Shown piece by piece: positions 22,794 to 30,628 of a stretch of DNA of 40,201 nt; positions within the stretch are counted from its first letter, which is position 1, and each line of letters starts with the position of its first letter. This DNA is from Woeseiaceae bacterium (GTDB taxonomy: Bacteria; Pseudomonadota; Gammaproteobacteria; Steroidobacterales; Woeseiaceae): assembly GCA_021773095.1 (NCBI GenBank), contig JAJFKR010000032.1:1-40201 (forward strand), in the 5' to 3' direction. A program made the position numbers and the translations under genes. The notes below the pieces were generated by a model. The model was not told the origin of the DNA, did no database searches, and saw only the letters and a program-made list of their open reading frames with translations.

Positions 22794-22896
22794 GCAATAC
22801 TCCGAGCAGAATAAAGCCGGCGAAAAACACGATGGCAATTGCAGCCATCAATAGCGCTGTGCGGCGGATGCTTTTCTTTCGTTCTGCGTCATTCAT
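22786..22896 (-). CDS. Small single-helix protein of the cox operon (36 aa)
   Basis: Between coxA and ctaG there is an open frame from the ATG at 22896 to a TGA at 22786-22788. It starts MNDAERKKSIRRTALLMAAI and continues with a hydrophobic stretch AIVFFAGFILLGVLRA. It has a charged head and one membrane helix (about 14-33). Tiny single-helix proteins in this exact slot are known in proteobacterial cox operons ('cytochrome oxidase small assembly protein', CoxIV-like). The stop overlaps the ctaG GTG start by 8 nt, a strong sign that it is translated and coupled. The coxA stop is 18 nt upstream. The function is not established. Confidence 0.72.
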   Translation of the reverse strand: MNDAERKKSIRRTALLMAAIAIVFFAGFILLGVLRA

Positions 22897-22914
22897 TCTT
22901 GAACAAAGCCCGAT

Positions 22915-24513
22915 CTAGTGAAACCCGTCTGCATCGCTGAGTTTCGGTGGCGTTTCGAAGGTGTGATAGGGAGCGGGCGATGGCACCGTCCACTCGAGAC
23001 CCGGCGGCTTGTCCCAGACCTCGGCAGTCACTTTCGTCCCCTTCTTTGAAGTCAGAAGCACCCAGACAAACAACAGTTGCGATACACCAAAGCCGATTGC
23101 ACCAACGCTGGCCATCGTATTGAAGTCCGCGAACTGTGTGGAGTAATCAGGAATGCGACGTGGCATGCCCGCAAGCCCCAGGAAATGCATTGGGAAAAAT
23201 GTAAGGTTGACGAAAAACGTCGAGGTCCAGAAATGCACCTTGCCCAGTGTTTCGTTGTACATGTGCCCGGTCCACTTCGGTAACCAGTAGTAGGTGCCCG
23301 CCATAATCGCGAAGACCGAGCCCGGTACGAGTGTGTAGTGAAAGTGCGCAACGACGAAATAGGTATCCTGGTACTGGATGTCAGCCGGAGCGATAGCGAG
23401 CATCAGCCCTGAGAATCCGCCGATCGTGAAAAGAAACACAAAAGCCAGCGAAAACAGCATCGGTGTTTCAAAGGTCATTGAACCGCGCCACATGGTCGCG
23501 ACCCAGTTAAATATCTTCACGCCCGTCGGTACAGCAATCAGCATTGTCGCGAACATGAAAAACAGCTGGCTGGTCAGCGGCATGCCAACGGTAAACATGT
23601 GATGTGCCCAGACGATGAACGACAGGAATGCAATACACGAGGCGGCATAGACCATCGAGTCATGACCGAACAACGGCTTGCGCGAGAACGTCGGGATAAT
23701 TTCGGAAACGACGCCAAACGCCGGCAAAATCATGATGTAGACCTCGGGGTGACCGAAGAACCAGAAGATGTGCTGGAACATGACGGGATCACCGCCGCCG
23801 GCTGCGAGGAAGAAGCTGGTACCGAAGAACTGATCGGTCAGCAGCATCGTCACCGCGCCCGCGAACACGGGCATGACCGCGATGAGCAGGTAGGCCGTGA
23901 TCAGCCAGGTCCAGACGAACATGGGCATCTTCAGAAGCGACATATCCGGTGCGCGCATATTGATCACTGTGACGATTATGTTGATCGCACCCATGATCGA
24001 CGACAAGCCCAACAAGTGGACAGAGAAGATCAGAAACGGGAACGCATCACCGGTTTGTAATACGAGCGGCGGATACATGGTCCAGCCGCCGGCGGGAGCA
24101 CCGCCGGGCATGAACAAGGTCGATGCAAGCAGCCCGAAAGCGACCGGCAGAATCCAGAACGACCAGTTATTCATTCGTGGTAACGCCATGTCCGGTGCAC
24201 CGATCATCAGCGGTATCATCCAGTTCGCCAGCCCAACGAAGGCCGGCATGACCGCGCCGAACACCATTATCAGCGCATGCATCGTTGTCATTTGATTGAA
24301 GAACTCGGGATGCACAAATTGCAATCCCGGTATCGCCAGCTCGGAGCGGATGATCATCGCCATCGCGCCGCCAACAAAAAACATGATCAGACTAAGAACG
24401 AGGTACATCGTGCCGATGTCTTTGTGGCTGGTCGAAAATAACCAGCGTTTGATGCCTTTTGCCGGGCTGTGATCGTCGTGCATGTCGTGAGCGTCCATTA
24501 CTTCCGTAGTCAT
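22915..24513 (-). CDS. coxA: Cytochrome c oxidase subunit I
   Basis: The protein of about 532 residues carries all metal ligands of an A1-type heme-copper oxidase: the low-spin heme His in MTTMHALIMVFG, the CuB/Tyr element FGHPEVYIMILPAFG with the D-channel glutamate, the HH pair in WAHHMFTVGM, and VAHFHYTLVPG with the high-spin heme and second low-spin heme histidines. It reduces O2 to water and pumps protons. I place the start at the ATG at 24513 (MTTEVMDAHD), 4 nt after the coxB stop; an in-frame ATG at 24534 overlaps coxB and has no ribosome site. It is the catalytic core of the cluster. The lack of ctaA nearby leaves open whether heme A is made from elsewhere in the genome. Confidence 0.96.
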   Translation of the reverse strand: MTTEVMDAHDMHDDHSPAKGIKRWLFSTSHKDIGTMYLVLSLIMFFVGGAMAMIIRSELAIPGLQFVHPEFFNQMTTMHALIMVFGAVMPAFVGLANWMIPLMIGAPDMALPRMNNWSFWILPVAFGLLASTLFMPGGAPAGGWTMYPPLVLQTGDAFPFLIFSVHLLGLSSIMGAINIIVTVINMRAPDMSLLKMPMFVWTWLITAYLLIAVMPVFAGAVTMLLTDQFFGTSFFLAAGGGDPVMFQHIFWFFGHPEVYIMILPAFGVVSEIIPTFSRKPLFGHDSMVYAASCIAFLSFIVWAHHMFTVGMPLTSQLFFMFATMLIAVPTGVKIFNWVATMWRGSMTFETPMLFSLAFVFLFTIGGFSGLMLAIAPADIQYQDTYFVVAHFHYTLVPGSVFAIMAGTYYWLPKWTGHMYNETLGKVHFWTSTFFVNLTFFPMHFLGLAGMPRRIPDYSTQFADFNTMASVGAIGFGVSQLLFVWVLLTSKKGTKVTAEVWDKPPGLEWTVPSPAPYHTFETPPKLSDADGFH

Positions 24514-24517
24514 TTTC

Positions 24518-25303
24518 TTAATGCCCCGCGTCATGGCTGTTTACCCAGGCCTGATAGGCCTCGGGCTCGACGACTTCGACAACGATCGGCATGTAGCCAT
24601 GATCCTTGCCGCACAATTCGGCACACTGGCCGCGATACGTACCGACTTGTTCGGTTTTGAACCAGGCTTCATTAACGATACCGGGAATGGCGTCCTTCTT
24701 AATCGACAGATCCTTAACCCACCACGCATGAATCACGTCGTTCGAGGTAAAAAGCAAGCGGATTTTTGCGCCACTGGGAACAACAACCGGGTTGTCGACG
24801 TCGAGCAGATAATTTTCAACTGAGTAAGGGTCGATATCGGTGCCCTTGCGGCGAGCTTCGACGCTTGAGCGAGCCAGACTGGAGTAGTACTCGATGTTTG
24901 AGTCCTGATACTTGTAATGCCACTTCCACTGATGCGCAGTCACCACGATCGTCATGTCGGGGTTGCGCGAGTCTTCCATTCTCACCATCGTCTCGGCGGT
25001 TGGTACCGCCATCAGAACCAGAATGACGACGGGGATCGTTGTCCAGATAACTTCAGCCGTCGTGCTGTGGGAAAATGTTGCAGCCTGCGCGCCTTTCGAT
25101 TTCCGGTGCCTGAACAGTGAGATGATCATCACGGTGAAAACGGCAACGCCGATCGCGACGCACCACCAGAACACCATCATATGGAGGTTGTAGGTCTCGA
25201 GACTGAGCTCCGTCACACCCTTGGGCATATTGAGTGCCCAGTCAGCCTCTGCCGTGTCAGCCAAAGCCAGGACTGAAAAGCCCAAAAGCAAATTTCGTAT
25301 CAT
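24518..25303 (-). CDS. coxB: Cytochrome c oxidase subunit II
   Basis: The 261-residue protein has a signal sequence (MIRNLLLGFSVLALADTAEA), two membrane helices (about 42-62 and 82-102) and a cupredoxin domain. The CuA ligands are visible: His in DVIHAWWV, then GQCAELCGKDHGYMP with Cys-x3-Cys, His and Met. The aromatic patch HQWKWHYKY carries electrons from cytochrome c. No fused cytochrome c domain is present. It is the first gene of the unit and has a 260-bp upstream gap that must hold the promoter. I saw no convincing promoter there; the best -10/-35 match is weak. Confidence 0.95.
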   Translation of the reverse strand: MIRNLLLGFSVLALADTAEADWALNMPKGVTELSLETYNLHMMVFWWCVAIGVAVFTVMIISLFRHRKSKGAQAATFSHSTTAEVIWTTIPVVILVLMAVPTAETMVRMEDSRNPDMTIVVTAHQWKWHYKYQDSNIEYYSSLARSSVEARRKGTDIDPYSVENYLLDVDNPVVVPSGAKIRLLFTSNDVIHAWWVKDLSIKKDAIPGIVNEAWFKTEQVGTYRGQCAELCGKDHGYMPIVVEVVEPEAYQAWVNSHDAGH

Positions 25304-25563
25304 TGATTGTCCACCTTGCGAGCCGCACGAGCAGCCGCACTACAAATGTTTTCCGGATGTGACGAATGGTTGAACCGGCGAGTTTTCTTGGCCCGGGAAC
25401 ACCGGGAATTCGTCCGTTGGCCGGTCTGGCCGGATTTCCCCGCCAAAAAGCTCGCGAAGTGTACTCAAATCGTGACGACCATGCAATCCTGAAAAACCGA
25501 GAGGAACAGGATCAATTCTTTATTTTACAATAGCTTATGCGCGCAATCGCAATAAGCGGTCGA

Positions 25564-26412
25564 TCAACTGCCGCGGAGCGGAATTTGCGAGGCGTCAATT
25601 CGGAAATCCGATGAGTCCATTTTGGGCCCGGCGCCCCAGCAATGCCCGAACACCAGTTCCAGGTCGAGGCTGATTTTGCCATCGACGGCGGCCCCATGGA
25701 GCAGCGCGACCATAGCGGCAAAACGTTTCTTGCCGGTCAGTGTGCGGGCCCTGTTTCGCAAAGCATTTCGCCCACCGACTGCAGTAAGGTCGGCAAACAG
25801 GCGCTCGCTGGTCTTGTAGCTGACTGACAGGCGGTCGACGTCCAGTACCGGATCTTGAAGCCCAGCATTGATCAGTGTGTCGCCGAGATCGTGCATGTCG
25901 AGGAAGCGATTAACGTGCGCATCATCATCGATCGCAGCCCAGGCCCGGGCAAGCTCCTGCAGGCTGTCGGGCCCGAGTGTCGCAAACGCGAAGATACCGC
26001 CCTTTCGCAGCACCCGCGCGATTTCCGAGAATACCGGGGCGGGCTTGTCCACCCAGGGCAACATCAGGTTCGAAAAGACCACATCGACGCTGCCCTCTGG
26101 AAACGGTAGCGCGTCGGCGCTGGCCTGCGCAAAGGCGATTCTGGATAGCCAGGATTTCTTTTCGCGCGCTTTGATCAACATCCCGTGGGCAATGTCGACT
26201 GCAATGACATTTGCTTTCCTGAAGTGCTTGCCGAGGGCTCGATTAGCGGCCCCGGTGCCGGCGCCAAGGTCAACTACGGTCGTAGCGTCAACCAGTAATG
26301 GTTCCAGTCGCGTGAGCAGGCCATCGCGCGTGTTGGCGTGTACGAAATCAAATTCGTCGAAAGAGTTTGCGGCGCGCTCGAACTGGCGACGAATATGATT
26401 GCGGCTCAACAT
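25564..26412 (-). CDS. bioC: Malonyl-ACP O-methyltransferase BioC
   Basis: The 282-residue protein is a class I SAM-dependent methyltransferase. It has the BioC opening IRRQFERAANSFDEF, motif I VVDLGAGTGAANRAL (46-60), the acidic VIAVDIAHGML, and SVDVVFSNLMLPWV followed by RVLRKGGIFAFATLG. BioC methylates the free carboxyl of malonyl-ACP so that fatty-acid synthesis can build the pimeloyl chain of biotin. The start is the ATG at 26412. It is divergent from comF with an 83-bp shared upstream region, a pairing seen in many gammaproteobacteria where other bio genes are near. No other biotin gene is in the window. Confidence 0.88.
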   Translation of the reverse strand: MLSRNHIRRQFERAANSFDEFDFVHANTRDGLLTRLEPLLVDATTVVDLGAGTGAANRALGKHFRKANVIAVDIAHGMLIKAREKKSWLSRIAFAQASADALPFPEGSVDVVFSNLMLPWVDKPAPVFSEIARVLRKGGIFAFATLGPDSLQELARAWAAIDDDAHVNRFLDMHDLGDTLINAGLQDPVLDVDRLSVSYKTSERLFADLTAVGGRNALRNRARTLTGKKRFAAMVALLHGAAVDGKISLDLELVFGHCWGAGPKMDSSDFRIDASQIPLRGS

Positions 26413-26495
26413 CAACGAAACGTTAGCACGCTTTCATTGCGGACAGCCGAGTTTCGCAGCGCGCCAAAACGTGCTGATACTGGCACGCTTGCCGG

Positions 26496-27122
26496 ATGTG
26501 GATCCTGGATTTCTTGGCACCTCGGAGTTGTGCGTTTTGTGGTGTGTCGTGCGTGGCGAACGAAAAAAGCATCTGTGCCGGATGCATGACCGATCTGCCC
26601 TGGAATGAGCCCGCACGCTCGCCCGTGCCGGACGTCTTTGATTGTTCGATAGCGATGATGCATTACTCGTTCCCAATCGACGCCGCGATCAAACTATTTA
26701 AATTCAACCGCAGGCTCTTCTATGCGCCTGCGCTGGCCGAGATTCTTTGCCAGGCTCTGCCCATCCTGCCAGACGACATCGACGCTGTACTGCCGGTGCC
26801 GCTGCATTGGCGAAGAAAAGCAACACGGGGCTTTAACCAGGCGGTGGAAATCGCGAAGCCGCTCGCGAAATCTCTCGGTGTTCCGCTTATCCGGAGTGTG
26901 CGACGCAAAAGGGCAACGCCGTTTCAGTCCGGTCTGGATGCCGCCCAGCGAGCACGAAATTTGCGCGGTGCATTCCGGACGAAGCGACTGACGTCATACG
27001 CACACATATTGATTATCGACGATGTCGTTACGACGGGCGCGACGGCTCGAACGCTGGCGCGACAGCTGCATTGCTCCGCAAAGACCAAAGTCAGCGTGCT
27101 GAGCGTTGCGCGCGCCGGTTAG
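26496..27122 (+). CDS. comF: ComF-family phosphoribosyltransferase-like protein
   Basis: The 208-residue protein has an N-terminal zinc-ribbon-like cysteine set (C12, C15, C27, C30; CAFCG and CAGC). A type I PRTase domain follows with the PRPP loop ILIIDDVVTTGAT (171-183) and VLPVPLHWRRKATRGFNQAV at about 98-117. In competent bacteria ComF is needed for uptake of single-stranded DNA into the cytosol; many homologues outside competent species are of unknown role. It is divergent from bioC and converges on ubiA with 14 bp between. No other competence gene is seen. Confidence 0.9.
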   Translation: MWILDFLAPRSCAFCGVSCVANEKSICAGCMTDLPWNEPARSPVPDVFDCSIAMMHYSFPIDAAIKLFKFNRRLFYAPALAEILCQALPILPDDIDAVLPVPLHWRRKATRGFNQAVEIAKPLAKSLGVPLIRSVRRKRATPFQSGLDAAQRARNLRGAFRTKRLTSYAHILIIDDVVTTGATARTLARQLHCSAKTKVSVLSVARAG

Positions 27123-27136
27123 ATCTACGCGCGGCG

Positions 27137-28042
27137 TTAAGTAGTGACAGGATTAAACGTGTAATGCAAAACGATGCCGATGAATATAATCATGCCGATG
27201 TAATGGTTATGCAGGAATGCCGCAAAACACCCGCTTGGTTGTCGCTCACGTGCGAGCCAGAGGTGGTAGGCCATCAGCAGGCCGGCGATGAATACGGACA
27301 GGTAATACCAGACGCTTAAACCTGCCCGATAACCGACCAGAAGCAGCGCAAACAGCATGAGCAACTGCAAACCGGCGACAACAAAAATATCGACTTCACC
27401 GAAAAGAATTGCGGTCGATTTGACCCCGACTCTGAGGTCATCTTTGCGGTCAACCATTGCGTAGAACGTGTCATAAATAACGGCCCATATCATGGCCGTA
27501 CCGAACACCAGCCAGGCGAGTTGCGGCGTCTCACCGGTCTGTGCGGCGAAGGTCATGGGGACGGCCCAGCCGAATGCGGCGCCCAAAACAAACTGTGGAA
27601 TCGAGACATACCGCTTTACGAAGGGATAGGCGACCGTCAGAGTGGCAGCGACAATCGCCAGCATTTGTGCAGGATGGTTCAGCATCGTCGCGAGCCCGAT
27701 CGCGATCAGACTTAACGCCGCAAACAGAATCAAAGCCTCCGCCGGGGCTACTGCGCCAGACGCTATCGGTCGTGTGCGGGTGCGCTCGACGTAGGGGTCG
27801 ATCTTGCGATCAACGAAGTCATTCAACACGCAACCGGCGGATCGCATCACGACGACGCCCAATACAAAAACAACAAACAAACCCTGATCCGGGCTTCCTT
27901 CCCCGGCAAGCCACAGGCCCCACAGCGTCGGCCATAACAGCAACCAGATGCCGATCGGCTTGTCGACGCGCATGAGCTTTCCGTAGTTGCGAAGCTGGCG
28001 GAGCAGTTCCCGTGCAAAGTTCGGGGCCAGGAGTTTTTTCAT
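27137..28042 (-). CDS. ubiA: 4-hydroxybenzoate octaprenyltransferase UbiA
   Basis: From the ATG at 28042 the protein is 301 residues. It has about nine membrane helices and both UbiA aspartate-rich motifs: NDFVDRKIDPYVERTRTRP (74-92) and DTFYAMVDRKDDLRVGVKS at about 195-213. RVDKPIGIWLLLWPTLWGLW at about 25-44 is characteristic of the UbiA branch, as opposed to heme O synthases. It couples a polyprenyl chain to 4-hydroxybenzoate, an early step of ubiquinone synthesis in the inner membrane. The frame extends to 28153 but that region overlaps recG and a REP element, so the start at 28042 is preferred. It follows recG on the same strand after a REP-bearing 79-bp gap. Confidence 0.93.
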   Translation of the reverse strand: MKKLLAPNFARELLRQLRNYGKLMRVDKPIGIWLLLWPTLWGLWLAGEGSPDQGLFVVFVLGVVVMRSAGCVLNDFVDRKIDPYVERTRTRPIASGAVAPAEALILFAALSLIAIGLATMLNHPAQMLAIVAATLTVAYPFVKRYVSIPQFVLGAAFGWAVPMTFAAQTGETPQLAWLVFGTAMIWAVIYDTFYAMVDRKDDLRVGVKSTAILFGEVDIFVVAGLQLLMLFALLLVGYRAGLSVWYYLSVFIAGLLMAYHLWLARERQPSGCFAAFLHNHYIGMIIFIGIVLHYTFNPVTT

Positions 28043-28072
28043 GAGATAGAGTTTACGACACTTGTGATGATT

Positions 28073-28125
28073 GTAGGAGCGCGCCCTGCGCGCGAATCTG
28101 GCCGCTCGGCCGCAGGACGCCCTAC
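28073..28125. repeat. REP pair between ubiA and recG
   Basis: A left unit at 28073-28095 reads GTAGGAGCGCGCCC, T, then GCGCGCGA and is identical to the right unit at 21346-21368 in reverse. Ten nt further on, an inverted degenerate partner lies at 28106-28125 (GTAGGGCGTCCTGCGGCCGA when read on the minus strand). The recG stop codon (28122-28124) lies within this partner. It is the same family as at 21285, 30207 and 40113. Confidence 0.82.
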
Positions 28126-30191
28126 ACTTTCCCGTATCGGCTGGCGTCTCCAAGCCAGCGCCGAATAATCGCCGTCGCCTGGTTTGTGGGGCTCTTCTGT
28201 ATGAGTTCCGCCGCGATTTGTACCTTTGGCATCAATTCCGCGTCGCGGACAAGATTGGCTATACGGTATTCGGGCAGGCCGGTCTGCCGGGTACCGAGTA
28301 GCTCCCCCGGTCCACGAAGCTCCAGATCGCGTTGTGCGACAACAAAACCGTCGTTAGTGTTGCGCAGAACCAAAAGTCTTTGCTTCGCTATTCGTCCGAG
28401 TGGCGACTTGTACAGCAATACACAATGACTTTGAGTCTCTCCACGCCCGACTCGCCCACGCAGTTGATGCAGCTGCGACAAACCCATGCGCTCAGCGTTC
28501 TCAATGATCATCAAGCTCGCATTTGGTACGTCGACTCCAACTTCGATAACCGTTGTCGCAACCAATAGCTGGATCACGCCCTCCTTAAACGCCGTCATGC
28601 CACGCTCTTTTTCTGCGGGCCGCATGCGTCCATGTACCAGGCCAATGCGCAAGTCCGGCAGCGATTCAGTGAGCATTTGATAGCTCGCTTGTGCGGCCTG
28701 ATAGTCGAGCACCTCGGACTCTTCTATCAAAGGGCACACCCAGTACGCCTGTTGCCCTGACGTACAGGCAGATCGCACGCGTTCTATGACTTCACCGCGG
28801 CGTGTTTCCGGAACGGCGACGGTTGAAACAGGCTGACGGCCGGGTGGCAGCTCATCAATCACGGAAGTATCGAGGTCCGCGTAGGCCGCCATGGCGAGCG
28901 TTCGCGGTATCGGCGTTGCGGTCATGACCAATTGATGCGGGTGGCCGTCGATTGATACTCCCTTGTCACGTAATGCCATGCGCTGATGCACTCCAAAGCG
29001 ATGCTGTTCGTCGATAACGACCAGGCCAAGCCGGTGGAAATCAACGCCTTCCTGAAACAAAGCGTGCGTCCCGATAACGAGCTTGGCGCTGCCGCATGAA
29101 ATCGCCTGCAGAGAGTCGCGTCGCGCCGCCGCGCGCTGGCTGCCGCTCAGCCATGCCGGCTCGATGCCGAAAGGGCGAAACCAATCGCAGAAACTGCGCC
29201 AGTGTTGCTCGGCAAGAATCTCCGTTGGCGCCATGATTGCTGCTTGCACACCGCAGGCCAAAGCCTTGACGCACGCGATCGCGGCGACCACCGTTTTGCC
29301 CGAGCCAACATCTCCCTGTATCAATCGCATCATTGGATGCGGCTCCGCCAGGTCCGACAAAATGTCATCGACTACGCGGTCCTGCGCGGTCGTCAAGCTG
29401 AACGGCAGGCCAGCGACGAATCCGCTGACATCCTCGTTGCCGTCCGTTAGTGCGATGGCATCCTCCGTCGCCGCGAGTGCGCGCAGCTTCCGCAAGCTCA
29501 GGTAATGTGCCAGCAACTCCTCAAACGCCAGGCGCTGCTGGCAGGGGTGTGTGCCGGCAATGATTTGTGCCACATCCGCGTCAGGTGGCGGGCGGTGCAG
29601 GTAGTTGATGGCATGGGCGAGCGATGGCATACCGAGCTTCCCGGTGATCGCTGTGGGCAACAGTTCGTCGGGCGGCGAAGCGTGCATTTGCTGCAGGGCC
29701 TGATCGGTAAGACTGCGTAGCCGCCCTTGTTGTACCCCTTCTGTCGCGGGATAAATGGGTGTAAGAGATTCGCGAGTCGAAGCATCCTGACCTTCGCGTA
29801 TGACGCGATACTCCGGGTGAATCATTTCGAAGCCCGATTTGCCACGGCGAGCTTCGCCAAAGCAGGTAATGTGAATACCGGTTTGAAATTGCGCCTGTTG
29901 TTGCCGGGAAAAATGAAAAAAACGCAGCGTTAATTGTCCACTGCCATCACTGATTCGAACCAGCAAATTACGACGCCCGCGAAACACAGTTTCAGAAAGC
30001 AGCACCTCGCCGGTTACGAGGCAGCGGTTGCCTGCTTGAAGCGCGCCAATCTTTACAAGCTGCGTTCGGTCTTCGTAGCGCAGCGGCAGGAGGAAAAGCA
30101 AATCATCAACCCGGTACAGGTTGAGCTTCTCAAGCTTCCTGGCGAGCGCCGGACCGACACCCTTAAGGCTTGTTAACGAAGACTGCGACAT
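28122..30191 (-). CDS. recG: ATP-dependent DNA helicase RecG
   Basis: The 689-residue protein has the RecG plan: an N-terminal wedge/OB domain (about 1-200, with NRCLVTGEVLLSE and FFHFSRQQQAQF), Walker A GDVGSGKT (293-300), a DEQH Walker B (394-397, VVIDEQHRFG), TATPIPRTLA, and a C-terminal helicase lobe with VATTVIEVGVDVPNASLMII and QLHQLRGRVGRG. It reverses stalled forks and branch-migrates Holliday junctions. Length is normal (E. coli RecG is 693). It lies in the spoT operon neighbourhood, 39 nt after ridA, with a single REP unit in that gap. The stop codon is supplied by another REP element. Confidence 0.95.
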   Translation of the reverse strand: MSQSSLTSLKGVGPALARKLEKLNLYRVDDLLFLLPLRYEDRTQLVKIGALQAGNRCLVTGEVLLSETVFRGRRNLLVRISDGSGQLTLRFFHFSRQQQAQFQTGIHITCFGEARRGKSGFEMIHPEYRVIREGQDASTRESLTPIYPATEGVQQGRLRSLTDQALQQMHASPPDELLPTAITGKLGMPSLAHAINYLHRPPPDADVAQIIAGTHPCQQRLAFEELLAHYLSLRKLRALAATEDAIALTDGNEDVSGFVAGLPFSLTTAQDRVVDDILSDLAEPHPMMRLIQGDVGSGKTVVAAIACVKALACGVQAAIMAPTEILAEQHWRSFCDWFRPFGIEPAWLSGSQRAAARRDSLQAISCGSAKLVIGTHALFQEGVDFHRLGLVVIDEQHRFGVHQRMALRDKGVSIDGHPHQLVMTATPIPRTLAMAAYADLDTSVIDELPPGRQPVSTVAVPETRRGEVIERVRSACTSGQQAYWVCPLIEESEVLDYQAAQASYQMLTESLPDLRIGLVHGRMRPAEKERGMTAFKEGVIQLLVATTVIEVGVDVPNASLMIIENAERMGLSQLHQLRGRVGRGETQSHCVLLYKSPLGRIAKQRLLVLRNTNDGFVVAQRDLELRGPGELLGTRQTGLPEYRIANLVRDAELMPKVQIAAELIQKSPTNQATAIIRRWLGDASRYGKV

Positions 30192-30206
30192 ACTTCTGTG
30201 CGACCC

Positions 30207-30229
30207 GTACGAGCGCGCCCCGCGCGCGA
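30207..30229. repeat. Single REP unit between recG and ridA
   Basis: The unit reads GTACGAGCGCGCCC, C, then GCGCGCGA. It differs from the window consensus at two positions. Unlike the other copies it has no inverted partner nearby. It ends one nt before the ridA stop (30231), filling the 39-nt gap between the two genes. Confidence 0.75.
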
Positions 30230-30230
30230 A

Positions 30231-30611
30231 TCATAAAATCAGAACCGCGTCCGCCTCGACATCGACGCCTTTGGGAAGTGACGCGACGCCGACAGCGGCG
30301 CGCGCCGGATAGGGCGGCTCGAAGAAACTCTCCATCACGGCGTTTACAGTCGCAAAATCGTCAAGGTTGGTCAGGTACACCGTGATCTTGACAGCGTCGC
30401 AGAGATGGCCTCCGGCGGCCTCCGCAACGGCAGTCAAATTACTGAACACCTGTCGCACGCGAGCCTCGAAGTCGCCCGCAACAATTTCCATGGTTTCGGG
30501 CACTAACGGAATTTGACCGGATAGAAAAACGAGCTTGTCGGCCTGAATCGCCTGGGAGTAAGTACCGATTGCTGCGGGTGCGTCGTCGGTGTGAATGGGT
30601 TTTCTATTCAT
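30231..30611 (-). CDS. ridA: RidA-family reactive intermediate/imine deaminase
   Basis: The 126-residue protein matches the YjgF/YER057c/UK114 family: GTYSQAIQADKLVFLSGQIP at 16-35, VKITVYLTNLDDF at 74-86, and PARAAVGVASLPKGVDVEAD at 102-121 with the catalytic R104 and E119. The trimer hydrolyses enamine/imine intermediates (for example 2-aminoacrylate) released by PLP- and FAD-dependent enzymes. The ATG at 30611 is preferred over the in-frame codon at 30617. It lies 18 nt after spoT, an order widely seen next to spoT and recG. Its activity may serve the FAD oxidoreductase and aminotransferase at 2-8 kb, but that is speculation. Confidence 0.92.
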   Translation of the reverse strand: MNRKPIHTDDAPAAIGTYSQAIQADKLVFLSGQIPLVPETMEIVAGDFEARVRQVFSNLTAVAEAAGGHLCDAVKITVYLTNLDDFATVNAVMESFFEPPYPARAAVGVASLPKGVDVEADAVLIL

Positions 30612-30628
30612 CGTCAATTTTCCCTACA

